NCBI RefSeq assembly: GCF_900112235.1
Contig: NZ_FOLH01000004.1
Span: 323,526-387,525, forward strand
Reading direction: 5' to 3'
Source: Marinospirillum celere
GTDB taxonomy: Bacteria; Pseudomonadota; Gammaproteobacteria; Pseudomonadales; Halomonadaceae
Length of the DNA stretch: 64,000 bases
A program made the translations under genes and the position numbers. The first letter of the stretch is position 1; each line of letters starts with the position of its first letter. The notes beneath the pieces were generated by a model. It had not been told where the DNA came from. It saw nothing but the letters and a program-made list of their open reading frames with translations, and ran no database searches. Positions 20,351 through 30,178 of this stretch are shown one piece after another.

Positions 20351-20462
20351 GATTGGAAAGCTCCAATTGTCATTTTTCTTGTTAAAAGTAGCAGTCGTCT
20401 GTTTCGCATCCCTGACCAGGATGAATTAAAATGCTAATCCAAAACACCGACCTAATTGAATA

Positions 20463-20482
20463 CTACACATAAAATTGTGTAG
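20463..20482. promoter_or_regulatory. 7-bp perfect inverted repeat in dctP / DUF2288 divergent region
   Basis: CTACACA and TGTGTAG are separated by TAAAAT. The dyad lies 113 bp upstream of dctP and 44 bp before the DUF2288 gene. The spacing and short arms look like an operator rather than a terminator, as no T tract follows. No regulator gene is adjacent, so the binding factor is unknown. Confidence 0.4.
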
Positions 20483-20525
20483 AGGAACAGAAAAAATTAG
20501 GATTTCAACTAATTGAGGAAGAGCC

Positions 20526-20849
20526 ATGATTGACGACTTGCCCGGAGCAGAAGACCCCGAACTTCTACGCCAGAAGCTGGCTTTGGAAACTGCCAGCATA
20601 GGTTGGCGTGAGCTGGAGCCTCATTATGCCCGAGGCGTGGTTGTACAGGTGACGGAGAGCTTGGATCTGGTTGAAGTGGGTTTTGAGCTAATACAAGACA
20701 ACAAATCACAGGTTCAGAAGTGGATGTCTTCGAGTGAACTGGGCCCCGTGAACCCTGAAGAAGCTGATCGCTGGCACCATAGTGAAGCTTCTGTGTGGGC
20801 ACTGGTGGTTGCGCCTTGGGTTTTGGTGCAGAAAAAAAAGCCCCAATGA
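20526..20849 (+). CDS. DUF2288 family protein
   Basis: This 107-residue soluble protein matches DUF2288: LLRQKLALETASIGWRELEP, the LDLVEVGFELIQDN stretch and the late VWALVVAPWVLVQ motif. The function is unknown. It starts at an ATG after GAGGAAGAG and overlaps the rluA start by ATGA, so the two are translationally coupled. That coupling is the only functional hint, perhaps a link to RNA modification or translation. Confidence 0.82.
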   Translation: MIDDLPGAEDPELLRQKLALETASIGWRELEPHYARGVVVQVTESLDLVEVGFELIQDNKSQVQKWMSSSELGPVNPEEADRWHHSEASVWALVVAPWVLVQKKKPQ

Positions 20850-21517
20850 AAACAACCTTTGCAGCCGAGGACTACCAGCCCCCTCAAGAACCCTGGCTGG
20901 ACATTTTGTATCAGGATGACTGGTTGGCTGCGATCAATAAACCATCGGGTCTTTTATCCACACCGGGTCGTGATCCGGGTTTGCAGGACTCGGTGGCAAC
21001 ACGAATCAAATCCCTATCCCCCTATGCAGAGCTGGTTCACCGCTTGGATATGGATACTTCGGGTGTGCTTTTATTAGCACTGCGTAAACAAACTGAAAGC
21101 GCCCTCAAGACCCAGTTTCAGGAGCGTAAAACCAGCAAAGTTTATTTGGCCCGAGTTTGGGGGCAGCCACCGGAAGCGGAAGGTGAGATTGATTTGCCGT
21201 TAATTTGTGACTGGCCAAGACGACCCTTGCAAAAGGTCTGTTTTGAAAAGGGCAAGCCTTCCAAAACACGCTACCGCTTACTGGAAAAAGACAAAGAGAC
21301 GAGCTTGCTGGAGCTGCATCCGATTACTGGGCGTTCCCACCAGCTGAGAGTCCATTTAATGAGCCTGGGTTGCCCGATTCTGGGTGATCGTTTTTATGCT
21401 CAGGGTAGAGCTTTGGCAGCCAGTAATCGGCTGTTGTTGCATGCACTGCAGCTAACCTTTACACACCCTGAATCGGCTAAGCAAATGACCATGATGGCCC
21501 CTTGTGATTTTGCCTAA
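20846..21517 (+). CDS. rluA: RluA-type pseudouridine synthase
   Basis: This 223-residue enzyme isomerises uridine in RNA. The catalytic aspartate lies in the family motif HRLDMDTSGVLLLAL. The INKPSGLLSTPGRD and LHPITGRSHQLRVHL motifs are intact. There is no N-terminal S4 domain, and the length fits E. coli RluA (23S U746 and tRNA U32) rather than RluC/D. The ATG at 20846 overlaps the DUF2288 stop. A terminator hairpin follows. The exact modified site is inferred from similarity in size and architecture. Confidence 0.88.
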   Translation: MKTTFAAEDYQPPQEPWLDILYQDDWLAAINKPSGLLSTPGRDPGLQDSVATRIKSLSPYAELVHRLDMDTSGVLLLALRKQTESALKTQFQERKTSKVYLARVWGQPPEAEGEIDLPLICDWPRRPLQKVCFEKGKPSKTRYRLLEKDKETSLLELHPITGRSHQLRVHLMSLGCPILGDRFYAQGRALAASNRLLLHALQLTFTHPESAKQMTMMAPCDFA

Positions 21518-21520
21518 GCG

Positions 21521-21554
21521 AAAAAAACCGGAAGCCTTGGCCTCCGGTTTTTTT
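21521..21554. terminator. Bidirectional terminator between rluA and P-type ATPase gene
   Basis: An AAAAAAACCGGA...TCCGGTTTTTTT hairpin has complementary A and T runs on either side of a GC-rich stem, with an extended pairing AGGCC/GGCCT-like centre. It serves both convergent genes. Confidence 0.9.
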
Positions 21555-21574
21555 GGAACTGCTTGATGGATCCA

Positions 21575-24307
21575 TTATTTCTTCATGGCTTTAGCTTTTC
21601 TGGCACGCCAAATACCCTTTTCAATTTCCACCAATACCAGCACCAGAGCGCCATAGGCAAGCATCATAATCCAGTGAGTCAACTCCAGAGGAGCACTTTG
21701 GAACAGCAGGTTCATCACTGGTGTATAGATGAAGGCCAGTTGCGCCAGAAGCATTGCCCCTATGCCCGCCCAGATCCAGGGGTTGGAGAAGGCGGGTGTC
21801 TGGAACAGGCTCACGGTTAGAGAACGGCAGTTGAAGAGGAATACACTCTGAACAACAACAAACAGAGTTACCGCCAGGGTTCTGGCCACCTCTTCACTTT
21901 CACCTTGAGCCAGAGCCCATTGGAAGAGGCCGAAAGCACCGATCAGCAGTAGAGTACTGACCGAGACGATGCGTCCCAGCATTTCAGCATTGAGAATGGG
22001 TGAGTCAGGCTCGCGGGGCATACGTTTCATAATGCCCGGCTCTTTAGGTTCAAAGGCCAGCATTAGACCCAGCAAGACGGCTGTGGTCATGTTCAGCCAG
22101 AGTGCCTGAACAGGTAATACCGGCAAGGTGGCGCCCAGTAGTACAGCAAGCATGATCACCATGCCCTGACCTAGGTTGGTGGGCAGTATCCAGGTGATAA
22201 ACTTCACCAGGTTGTCAAAGACGTTACGGCCCTCTTCAACAGCACCTTCAATCGTAGCGAAGTTATCATCGGTTAGCACCATATCGGCTGCTTCCTTGGA
22301 AACCTCGGTACCGGCAATACCCATGGCAACACCGATATCAGCCTTTTTCAGTGCTGGAGCATCGTTGACGCCATCACCGGTCATAGCAACCACATGCTTT
22401 TTGGCCTGGAGCGCGGTGACCAGTTTGAGCTTCTGTTCAGGAGCAACCCTTGCAAAAACAGCGACTTTTTCCACTTCTTTAAGAAGTTCGTGATCGCTCA
22501 TTTCGGCAAGCTCACGCCCAGTCAGTACCCGGTGCTCATCTGCATCGGGGTCTGGGTTGGTGATGCCGATTTGCTGGGCAATAGCTCTTGCGGTTAAAGC
22601 ATGGTCGCCGGTGATCATTTTGACGGCAATGCCTGCTTTCTGACAGGTTGCTACCGCACTGATGGCCTCTTTACGAGGTGGGTCGATCATGGCTTGCAGG
22701 CCGATAAAGGTTAGTTGCTCGGCTGCTTCCTGGCTCTGAAAGCGATCAAAGGTTTGCTCGTCTTTGGGAACCTTCTGCATGGCAATACACAGGACACGCA
22801 GGCCCATGGCAGCAAAGCGCTCAGCCGTGGCGGTAATCTTGTCGCGATCCAGTGCCAAGCTATTGCCTTGCGCATCCAGAGCATCCTTACAGCGAATCAG
22901 GGTGCGTTCCAGGGAACCCTTTAGGAAGATGACGTTATTTTGATCATCGAACTCATGCAGGGTGGCCATATACTGGCGATCTGATTCAAAGGGGATGATA
23001 TCCATACGCGGATACTTATCCATCTGTTCGCTTTGTTGCAAGCCAGCTTTTACAGCCGAAGCAATCAAGGCGCCTTCGGTGGGGTCACCCTGTACCTGCC
23101 AAAGCCCTCCATCCTGTTTAAGCTCGGAATCATTGCTGATAGTGCCCGCTAGCAGACACAGGCGCAGACCTTCTTCAAGGTCCTTAAGGGTTTCGCCATC
23201 GGTTGTTTTGATTTCACCGTCCGGCTGATAACCACTGCCATCCAGGTCAAATTCCTGATCACCGGCAAAGACTTTTTGCACCGTCATCTGGTTTTCAGTC
23301 AGGGTGCCGGTTTTGTCGGAGCAAATGATGGTTGTAGAGCCGAGGGTTTCTACAGCGGGTAGCTTACGGACGATGGCATTGCGAATTGCCATGCGCCTTA
23401 CCCCGATAGCCAGGGTAATGGTGACCACCGCAGGCAAACCTTCAGGAATGGCGGCAACAGCCAGAGCCACTGCAGCCATAAAGGTTTCCACCCAGTGCTG
23501 ACCATGAAAGAGGCCGACAATAAAGGTAATGACAGCAAGCGTCAGGATCACATAAAGCAGAATCTTGCTGAAAGCGTGAATCTTCTGGGTGAGCGGGGTA
23601 TCCAGACTGACGGCTTGAGAAATCATATCGGCTATTTTGCCGGTTTCAGTGTCGTCACCGGTGCCACTGACCACGCCCATGCCGGAGCCATAGGTGACCA
23701 GAGTGCCAGCAAAAGCCATATTGACCCGGTCACCCAAGACGGTGTCTTTGTCCAAAGAAGCTCTTTCTTTTTGTACGGCAACCGACTCACCGGTTAGAGC
23801 GGATTCATCAATTTGTAGGTCGCGGTTTTTAAACAGGCGCATATCAGCAGGCACCTTGTCACCGGAAGCCAGCAGGACAATATCACCTGGCACCAGTTGG
23901 GTAGCCGGGACAGATATCTTCTTGCCCCCGCGTATGACGGTGGCACTGGCCGACATCATTTTTTTCAGGGAATTAATGGCGTCTTCGGCTTTGGCTTCCT
24001 GCATATAGCCGATAATGGCGTTAATCAGCACTACTGCAAAAATGACTGCCGAATCAATATATTCTTCCAAAAAGAAAGTGACTGCGGTGGCAACGAGAAG
24101 AATATAAATAAGAGGGTTGTGGAATTGCAGCAAAAAACGCTTGATGGGTGAAATAGGTTTTTGGGCAGTGATGCTGTTTTCACCAAACAGTCTCAGCCTT
24201 TCTTGAACTTCCTGGTCGCTTAAGCCTTCGTGATGATCACTCTTCAGGGTTTCAAAGACATCCTCTTCGGCGAGATGGTGCCAAAGATCTTTCGGTAAAT
24301 CTTTCAC
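21575..24307 (-). CDS. P2-type cation-transporting ATPase (Ca2+-ATPase-like)
   Basis: This 910-residue membrane pump has an N-terminal cation-ATPase domain ([15 protein letters not shown] and on), an actuator loop ([10 protein letters not shown]), the phosphorylation site [15 protein letters not shown], the hinge [21 protein letters not shown] and about ten membrane helices. The TM4 motif [17 protein letters not shown] is that of calcium-type P2 pumps, so export of Ca2+ is most likely, though Mg2+ or Na+/K+ relatives exist. I start at GTG 24307, preceded by GGAGGAG; the open frame extends seven codons further, through the ribosome site itself. It is a single gene with a terminator. Confidence 0.9.
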   Translation of the reverse strand: MKDLPKDLWHHLAEEDVFETLKSDHHEGLSDQEVQERLRLFGENSITAQKPISPIKRFLLQFHNPLIYILLVATAVTFFLEEYIDSAVIFAVVLINAIIGYMQEAKAEDAINSLKKMMSASATVIRGGKKISVPATQLVPGDIVLLASGDKVPADMRLFKNRDLQIDESALTGESVAVQKERASLDKDTVLGDRVNMAFAGTLVTYGSGMGVVSGTGDDTETGKIADMISQAVSLDTPLTQKIHAFSKILLYVILTLAVITFIVGLFHGQHWVETFMAAVALAVAAIPEGLPAVVTITLAIGVRRMAIRNAIVRKLPAVETLGSTTIICSDKTGTLTENQMTVQKVFAGDQEFDLDGSGYQPDGEIKTTDGETLKDLEEGLRLCLLAGTISNDSELKQDGGLWQVQGDPTEGALIASAVKAGLQQSEQMDKYPRMDIIPFESDRQYMATLHEFDDQNNVIFLKGSLERTLIRCKDALDAQGNSLALDRDKITATAERFAAMGLRVLCIAMQKVPKDEQTFDRFQSQEAAEQLTFIGLQAMIDPPRKEAISAVATCQKAGIAVKMITGDHALTARAIAQQIGITNPDPDADEHRVLTGRELAEMSDHELLKEVEKVAVFARVAPEQKLKLVTALQAKKHVVAMTGDGVNDAPALKKADIGVAMGIAGTEVSKEAADMVLTDDNFATIEGAVEEGRNVFDNLVKFITWILPTNLGQGMVIMLAVLLGATLPVLPVQALWLNMTTAVLLGLMLAFEPKEPGIMKRMPREPDSPILNAEMLGRIVSVSTLLLIGAFGLFQWALAQGESEEVARTLAVTLFVVVQSVFLFNCRSLTVSLFQTPAFSNPWIWAGIGAMLLAQLAFIYTPVMNLLFQSAPLELTHWIMMLAYGALVLVLVEIEKGIWRARKAKAMKK

Positions 24308-24435
24308 GGCGCTCCTCCGTTCCAGCACTAGGTAAATCCTACCTGTATACAGGGGTTTAAGTTAGCACAGAACGATTACGGAAGCATTAAGCTGACAAAT
24401 AATAAGGACAAAAATAAAGTGGCAAAGGACTACAG

Positions 24436-24594
24436 ATGAAACTCTTTCCAGATGCCTGGAGTTTTGACCAGGCGCTCTTGGTATTTAAGCGGCGACCCCT
24501 ACAAGAGCTGTGGCATATTCAGCAGAAGAATCAAAAAAACCATTCTTCCAGAAGTCTTGCCAACCAGGTTCTCAGCAGGGGTCGCATTGGCTAG
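24436..24594 (+). CDS. Possible small protein, 52 residues, unrecognised
   Basis: In the 287-bp gap between the ATPase gene and ahcY, an ATG at 24436 opens a 52-codon frame beginning MKLFPDAWSFDQALL, rich in basic and glutamine residues and ending just before the ahcY stop. There is no clear ribosome site and I recognise no family. It could be chance or a remnant; nothing else coding is visible in this gap. Confidence 0.25.
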   Translation: MKLFPDAWSFDQALLVFKRRPLQELWHIQQKNQKNHSSRSLANQVLSRGRIG

Positions 24595-25983
24595 TTAGTA
24601 GCGATAGGCATCCGTTTTAAAGGGGCCATGTTGGGGAACACCCAAATACTTGGCCTGATCTTCAGTCAGCTGGGTGACGACACCACCAAAGCCTTCCACC
24701 ATATAGCGAGCCACCTCTTCATCCAGCTCTTTAGGCAGCACTTCCAGGGTAATTTTTTCTGCTTTTTGCTCGGCAGAAAGGTTGGCAAAGCCGCCTTTGA
24801 ACAGGTGGATCTGTGCCAGCACCTGGTTGGCAAAGGAGCCATCCATAATCCGGCTGGGGTGGCCGGTGGCATTACCCAAATTCACCAGGCGGCCTTCGGA
24901 CAAAAGAATCAGATAGTCATCACTGGCTTCATTAAACTGGCCGGGTTTGCCGTCACGGAAAACCTTGTGTACCTGAGGTTTGATTTCCTGCCAGGCCCAG
25001 TTCTCGCGGGTGTAGGCGGTATCGATTTCATTATCAAAATGGCCGATGTTGCAGACCACCGCACCCTTTTTCAGTGCCTTCATCATGGGCGCATCACAGA
25101 CATTAACGTTACCGGTGGTGGTGACCAGCAGATCGATTTTGCCCAGCAGTATTTTATCAACGCCGTCATCCTTGCCGGTATTCTTGCCGTTGAGATAAGG
25201 TGAAACCACTTCATAGCCGTCCATGCAGGCTTGCATGGCACAGATGGGATCAACTTCAGTAACCTTGACGATCATGCCTTCCTGACGCAGCGAAGCGGCG
25301 GAACCCTTGCCGACATCACCATAGCCAATAACCAACGCCTGTTTACCGGACAGTAGGTGGTCGGTGGCGCGCTTGATGGCATCGTTCAGACTGTGGCGGC
25401 AGCCGTACTTGTTGTCATTCTTGGACTTGGTAACCGCATCATTGACGTTAATGGCAGGTACTTTCAGAGTTCCGGCTTCCAACATTTCCAGCAGGCGGTG
25501 AACACCCGTGGTGGTTTCTTCAGAAACACCGTGGATACCGTCCAACAGGTGTGGGTACTCATTATGCAGGATTTCAGTCAGGTCGCCGCCGTCATCCAGC
25601 ACCATGTTGGGTACCCAGCCATCCTTGCCTTCAATGGTTTGCTTGATGCACCAGAGGTACTCTTCTTCAGTTTCGCCCTTCCAGGCAAAAACCGGAATGC
25701 CGGCAGCGGCGATGGCAGCGGCAGCATGGTCCTGAGTCGAGAAAATATTACAGGAGGACCAGCGAACTTCGGCACCCAGATCAATAAGGGTTTCGATCAG
25801 CACGCCCGTTTGAATGGTCATGTGGATACAACCGGCAATCCGTGCACCCTTTAGAGGTTGCTCAGCATGGTACTTCTGGCGAATCTTCATCAGGGCTGGC
25901 ATTTCGCTTTCAGCAATATGCAGCTCTTTACGGCCCCAATCAGCCAGCTTGATATCAGCAACCTTGTAATCATTAAAGCTCAT
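24595..25983 (-). CDS. ahcY: S-adenosylhomocysteine hydrolase
   Basis: AhcY splits SAH to adenosine and homocysteine with tightly bound NAD, removing a methyltransferase inhibitor. The 462-residue length fits the longer bacterial form. Motifs include [35 protein letters not shown], the NAD-binding [27 protein letters not shown], and the C-terminal [10 protein letters not shown], whose lysine and tyrosine reach the neighbouring active site. An SAH riboswitch lies 74 bp upstream, so expression should rise with SAH. It is functionally linked to metF and metY elsewhere in the window. Confidence 0.97.
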   Translation of the reverse strand: MSFNDYKVADIKLADWGRKELHIAESEMPALMKIRQKYHAEQPLKGARIAGCIHMTIQTGVLIETLIDLGAEVRWSSCNIFSTQDHAAAAIAAAGIPVFAWKGETEEEYLWCIKQTIEGKDGWVPNMVLDDGGDLTEILHNEYPHLLDGIHGVSEETTTGVHRLLEMLEAGTLKVPAINVNDAVTKSKNDNKYGCRHSLNDAIKRATDHLLSGKQALVIGYGDVGKGSAASLRQEGMIVKVTEVDPICAMQACMDGYEVVSPYLNGKNTGKDDGVDKILLGKIDLLVTTTGNVNVCDAPMMKALKKGAVVCNIGHFDNEIDTAYTRENWAWQEIKPQVHKVFRDGKPGQFNEASDDYLILLSEGRLVNLGNATGHPSRIMDGSFANQVLAQIHLFKGGFANLSAEQKAEKITLEVLPKELDEEVARYMVEGFGGVVTQLTEDQAKYLGVPQHGPFKTDAYRY

Positions 25984-26056
25984 AAGACACTCCGTTTAAC
26001 AGTTAAAGACTAACAATCCGCCTCAACAGGCAGAAAGTCGGGTCATTTCAAGTTGA

Positions 26057-26129
26057 ACGGGCGCCGTTGAATGCTGCTTCCTACTTTGAGCCTGACAGAC
26101 GAAAAAGCTGCTGCAGCGCCCCTCAAAGC
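26057..26129 (-). ncRNA. S-adenosylhomocysteine (SAH) riboswitch
   Basis: Read leftward, the region has the SAH aptamer layout. A CTTTGAG strand (26122-26128) pairs with CTCAAAG (26084-26090). A GGGGCGCTGCAGC segment follows the first strand, a GTCAGGCTC segment closes the stem, and CAACGGCGCCCG (near 26057-26068) can form the pseudoknot with GGGCGC. It lies between a predicted promoter and ahcY, where this riboswitch class turns expression on when SAH accumulates. No terminator-like T tract follows, consistent with control by ribosome-site sequestration or an unidentified expression platform. Confidence 0.85.
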
Positions 26130-26166
26130 AGGGAAGGGAGGCAGCCAAAGCAGCTACCATCTGTTT

Positions 26167-26194
26167 ATTGTAACGCCTTGGGCGGTTTTTGGAA
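26167..26194 (-). promoter_or_regulatory. Predicted sigma-70 promoter of ahcY
   Basis: Read leftward, TTCCAA (26189-26194) and TACAAT (26167-26172) are 16 bp apart. A start near 26160 would place the SAH riboswitch at the head of the transcript. Confidence 0.5.
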
Positions 26195-26216
26195 GCAGGA
26201 TTGGGGTTGGCGTGAA

Positions 26217-27365
26217 TCAGCTGAACTTATTTTGATGCAACCACCTCGCCAGCCAGTCGTAAGCGGGTTCGGGCCTGCCAAAAAAATAACCCTGGTAGGC
26301 CAGGGTGCCGGGGGCTTTCAGGAAGTCAGCTTGCTCTTGTGTCTCAATGCCTTCTGCAACCACCTGAAGCTTTAAATTATCGGCTACAGCCAGCATGACA
26401 TCGACCAGGGCAGCATCCTCAGGGTTTCTGGGAGCATCCTGCACGAAGCTGCGATCAATTTTCAGCTCATCAAAAGGCAGGCGTTTAAGGTAGGCCAAAG
26501 AAGAATAGCCTGTTCCAATTTTCGATTTCAAATGTATCTCTGGCAGTCTCTGCCAGTCCCGCCTCAAAATAGATGGCCTGATTGCCACCATGACGCTTGG
26601 CGGCTGCCAGAGCCGTACTGGCCTTCTGTAAAAGGTCGTTTGATTGCGCTTCTCGTAAGCCCTGAGTATCGGCAATTCCCAAACTGACAGAAAGTTGGAA
26701 GCTTTCGCCATCCAGCTCCAAGGGTTGGTTCATAGCCTGCAATAACGGGTTTTCCAGTGTTATGCAGCTGGCGAGAACAGCAAACTCATCGGCACCCAAG
26801 CGATAAACCTGGCCTTGCTTAGCAACCAGTGTGAGCAGGCGCCGGGCAACCTCTTGCAATAGCTTGTCAGCAAGACGGCTGCCTCTGACATTGTTGATGA
26901 CTTTAAAGCGGTCGAGGTTTATCACCAGAAGCTGCTTCTCGATGGCATCCATGCCTGACGATCCAAATCTTCGAGAAGTGCCGCTCGGTTGGGAAGCTGG
27001 GTTAGTTTGTCAAAGTAGGCGAGGTGGTGAATACGTGCCTGACTGGCTTTGAGTGCCGTATTGGAGCGTTGAAGGTGGATGGCAATCAGCGCTAACAGGA
27101 AACCAAGTAACAGAAGAAGTATTGAAGCGGGATATTGCACTCTTTCCCAAGCCTCACGAATACTCAAATCACGAGATTCATCAAAAGGAGGCAGGCCCAG
27201 TTCCCTTAAGAGTTGATCAATAATGCGATAGTCACCGGGAATGGTAAAACCGGAGATACCCAGGCTCTGTGCGACTTCACCCTGATGAGGTAGAGACTGA
27301 AGGCAGGCCGCCAGTAAGGCCAGGAGGCGTCCGGTCATTGATCTGCTCCTGGCTGATCTGGACAT
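26217..27365 (-). pseudogene. Degenerate GGDEF/EAL signalling gene
   Basis: Three overlapping frames hold consecutive pieces of one protein. The first (26922-27365) has a signal-like start, the end of a periplasmic binding-protein-like sensor (GISGFTIPGDYRIIDQLLRE), a membrane helix and the start of a GGDEF domain (LAYFDKLTQLPNRAALLEDL). The second (26485-26952) continues with INLDRFKVINN and RLGADEFAVL, where the glycine pair is degenerate. The third (26217-26545) has only the C-terminal third of an EAL domain (GTGYSSLAYLKRLPFDELKI, VVAEGIETQEQA). The first junction is a frameshift with a small deletion; at the second, most of the EAL domain is missing. The N-terminal sensor is also truncated. 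A functional product is very unlikely. Confidence 0.88.
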
Positions 27366-27406
27366 GCCTTCTCCCATATTTAGTAAATTAGTGTTACTAC
27401 ATTTTG

Positions 27407-28138
27407 CTAGTTGTTCCTCTGATAAATCAAGTCCCAAACACCATGGCCAAGTTTTTCACCCCGTTTTTCAAACTTGGTTAAAGGGCGGGATGCAGGGCGA
27501 GGCACAAAATCCTGACCCAGTTCAGCGGTGTTTGCATAGCCGGGTGCAGCGTTCATGACATCACGCATGTGTTCGGCATAGGCTTCCCAGTCGGTAGCCA
27601 AGTGAAAGCGACCACCGATTTTCAGTTTTTTGCGTACCGTTTCCACGAAAGGCGGCTGGACGATGCGCCGCTTGTGGTGCTTTTTCTTGGGCCAAGGGTC
27701 CGGGAAGAAGAGTTGGAAGAGATCAATCGATTCATCCGGCAGGCACTGGTTAAGCACCTCGACAGCATCATCCCGGTATACTCGCAGGTTATCCAAGTTC
27801 AGGTCACCCGCTTCACAAAGTAGTTTGCCGACACCGGGCAGATGAACTTCGATGCCAATAAAATCATGATCCGGCATGGCTTGCAGCTGTTCCAGCAGGG
27901 AGTTGCCCATGCCAAAACCCACTTCAACCACTAGAGGTGCCTGGCGGCCAAAGACGCCCGCTGGATCAATGCGCCCTTCATCCAGCGAAAGGCCATAACG
28001 CGGCAGGAAGTCATTAATGCCGCGTTGTTGGGCTCCGGTCATCCGGCCCTGGCGCAATACAAAGCTGCGAATACGCTTGTCATGAATGGCATCACCAGCC
28101 CGGTCATGCTTGTTGTCTTGCTGCTGGCTGCTACTCAT
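27407..28138 (-). CDS. trmB: tRNA (guanine-N7-)-methyltransferase
   Basis: This 243-residue SAM-dependent enzyme makes m7G46 in tRNA. The SAM site is [16 protein letters not shown]. The signature [18 protein letters not shown] carries the catalytic aspartate and basic patch. The C-terminal [17 protein letters not shown] block is typical of TrmB. The start overlaps the thiG stop by 4 bp (ATGA), so trmB is the last gene of a thiS-thiG-trmB transcript, an arrangement common in gammaproteobacteria. Downstream lies a wrecked GGDEF/EAL gene. Confidence 0.96.
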   Translation of the reverse strand: MSSSQQQDNKHDRAGDAIHDKRIRSFVLRQGRMTGAQQRGINDFLPRYGLSLDEGRIDPAGVFGRQAPLVVEVGFGMGNSLLEQLQAMPDHDFIGIEVHLPGVGKLLCEAGDLNLDNLRVYRDDAVEVLNQCLPDESIDLFQLFFPDPWPKKKHHKRRIVQPPFVETVRKKLKIGGRFHLATDWEAYAEHMRDVMNAAPGYANTAELGQDFVPRPASRPLTKFEKRGEKLGHGVWDLIYQRNN

Positions 28139-28923
28139 GAATTGATCAGTCCTTCCAGAGGTGAGCTGGCGCTGGCATAGGCTTTTCTGGGCATGCGTCC
28201 GGCCAGGTAGGCTTCACGTCCAGCCTCGATGGCTTTTTTCATGGCACTGGCCATAAGCACCGGGTTTTGGGCATGGGCAATGGCGGTGTTCATGAGTACA
28301 CCATCACAGCCCATTTCCATGGCGATGGCTGCATCTGAAGCCGTGCCGACACCTGCATCCACTAATACCGGAACCTGGGCATCTTCCATGATCAGGCGAA
28401 TATTATGCGGGTTGAGGATGCCCAGGCCTGAGCCTATCAGAGAACCCAGCGGCATGATGGCAATGCAGCCCATGGCTTCCAGTTCTTTGGCCGCGATGGG
28501 GTCATCATTGCAGTAGACCATGACTTCAAAACCTTCGGCGATCAGCTTTTCAGTGGCCAGAAAGGTTTCGCGCATATTGGGGTAAAGGGTTTTTTGGTCG
28601 CCCAGAACTTCCAGTTTCACCAGGTTATGGCCATCCAGGAGTTCGCGGGCCAGCATGCAGGTGCGCACCGCATCCTTAGCGTTATAGCAGCCCGCAGTGT
28701 TAGGCAGCAGGGTATAACGCTCTGGGGAGATAACATCCAGCAGATTGGGCTCATCCGGGTTTTGACCAATGTTGGTCCGGCGCACAGCGACGGTGACGAT
28801 TTCGGCACCACTGGCAGCGATGGCTTCGCCGGTTTCCTGCAAGTCTTTGTACTTGCCGGTTCCCACCAAAAGGCGTGAAGAAAACTCACGGGTACCCAGT
28901 TTAAAAGTGTCTTGTTTAGTCAT
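28135..28923 (-). CDS. thiG: Thiazole synthase
   Basis: ThiG forms the thiazole phosphate ring of thiamine from deoxyxylulose phosphate, dehydroglycine and ThiS thiocarboxylate. The 262-residue TIM-barrel enzyme shows the Schiff-base lysine in [10 protein letters not shown], the [15 protein letters not shown] block, [16 protein letters not shown] and [20 protein letters not shown]. It follows thiS by 14 bp and overlaps trmB by 4 bp. No TPP riboswitch is visible upstream of thiS. Confidence 0.97.
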   Translation of the reverse strand: MTKQDTFKLGTREFSSRLLVGTGKYKDLQETGEAIAASGAEIVTVAVRRTNIGQNPDEPNLLDVISPERYTLLPNTAGCYNAKDAVRTCMLARELLDGHNLVKLEVLGDQKTLYPNMRETFLATEKLIAEGFEVMVYCNDDPIAAKELEAMGCIAIMPLGSLIGSGLGILNPHNIRLIMEDAQVPVLVDAGVGTASDAAIAMEMGCDGVLMNTAIAHAQNPVLMASAMKKAIEAGREAYLAGRMPRKAYASASSPLEGLINS

Positions 28924-28937
28924 GCCTGCTCCTGAAA

Positions 28938-29138
28938 TTAACCGCCACCTATGGCGTGAACAATTTCCACCCGGTCATTGGCTTGCAGACGCTGAGTGGT
29001 ATGACGGCTTTTGGGGATGATTTCTTCATTGACTTCAACGGCCAGGCGTTTGCCAGCCAGCTGCAGCTGCTCAAGGAGATCAGCCACGCTTTGGCCTTCT
29101 TCAAGCTGATGGGTTTCCCCGTTCAGTGTGATTTGCAT
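28938..29138 (-). CDS. thiS: Sulfur carrier protein ThiS
   Basis: This 66-residue ubiquitin-fold protein ends in AIGGG, the glycine tail that ThiF adenylates and that then carries sulfur as a thiocarboxylate to ThiG. The opening [20 protein letters not shown] and the [10 protein letters not shown] end are family-typical. A GGAGG site precedes the ATG. It is the first gene of the thiSG-trmB unit. Confidence 0.93.
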   Translation of the reverse strand: MQITLNGETHQLEEGQSVADLLEQLQLAGKRLAVEVNEEIIPKSRHTTQRLQANDRVEIVHAIGGG

Positions 29139-29258
29139 GGGCTCCTCCGATTCATGGGCCTATTCTACCGGATTTTTATTCTCCTGTTATCCTATTAGGA
29201 AGCACAAGCACAGTAGTTAATCAGAGTTTTCTTAGGTTGGGGATTTGGACAGGAGAAG

Positions 29259-30176
29259 GTGGTGGTCAAGGATCAGAAAAAAGCAGTCTTGTTTGCCCTG
29301 GGCGCTGTGGCCTGCTGGTCGACGGTGGCCACCGCCTTCAAACTGACCCTGGCGCATTTTTCGGTACTTCAGTTACTCTTGGTGGCAACCAGTTGTTCGG
29401 TTATTTTACTGCTGGTGCTTTTGTGGCGTCAGGGGAAGCTGCATCTTTTGGGTTACTGGCTGCGGCAGAGGCCGGGGTTTTTCCTGCTCTCTGGTTTGAT
29501 GAACCCTTTGCTTTATTATCTACTCTTGCTGTATGCCTATGATTTCTTGCCGGGACAACAAGCGCAAACGCTGAATTATACCTGGGCGATAACGCTAAGC
29601 CTCTTGTCAGTGCCTTTTTTGGGGCAGGTGATTCGCAAGCAGGACTGGATTGCCATTTTTCTGGGCTATTTGGGTGCAGCCGTGATAGCGACTCGGGGTG
29701 ATCTATTGGGATTGAATTTTGTCAGTGGCTGGGGCGTGGCTCTGGCTTTGGCGTCAACACTGGTATGGTCGGCCTACTGGATTATTAACACCCGTAATCA
29801 GGCGGACCCCCTGGTGGCTTTAACCCTGAACTTCCTTTTGGGCTTGCCGTTGATTGCTCTGGCGACCTGGATCTGGTCGGATTTTCAACTGCTGGCCTGG
29901 CAGGGTTGGTTGGGTGCGGTTTACCTGGGCTTGTTTGAAATGGGTTTTGCTTTTGTGATGTGGTTGCTGGCTATGCAGTATGCAGAAAGCACCGCCAGAA
30001 TCTCCAACCTGATTTTCATTTCACCTTTTGTGTCCCTGGTGCTGCTGTATTTTTTGGTGGGAGAGCAAATTTATCCCTCCACCCTGATAGGTCTAGTGAT
30101 GATTATTCTCGCCTTGATGGTTCAGCAGTACCAAGGCAAGCCCAACCCTGAAGAGGGTCGGGCTCCTTCAAGCTAG
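29259..30176 (+). CDS. EamA/DMT family membrane transporter
   Basis: This 305-residue protein has about ten hydrophobic helices in two EamA halves. The first begins ALGAVACWSTVATAFKL; the second contains GWGVALALASTLVWSAYWII. The end is a short charged tail. The start is GTG at 29259 (or the adjacent GTG), after AGGAGAAG. It is divergent from thiS and convergent with the small binding-protein gene. The substrate is unknown. The protein is clearly distinct from the EamA protein at 16161-17087. Confidence 0.88.
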   Translation: MVVKDQKKAVLFALGAVACWSTVATAFKLTLAHFSVLQLLLVATSCSVILLLVLLWRQGKLHLLGYWLRQRPGFFLLSGLMNPLLYYLLLLYAYDFLPGQQAQTLNYTWAITLSLLSVPFLGQVIRKQDWIAIFLGYLGAAVIATRGDLLGLNFVSGWGVALALASTLVWSAYWIINTRNQADPLVALTLNFLLGLPLIALATWIWSDFQLLAWQGWLGAVYLGLFEMGFAFVMWLLAMQYAESTARISNLIFISPFVSLVLLYFLVGEQIYPSTLIGLVMIILALMVQQYQGKPNPEEGRAPSS

Positions 30177-30178
30177 CA

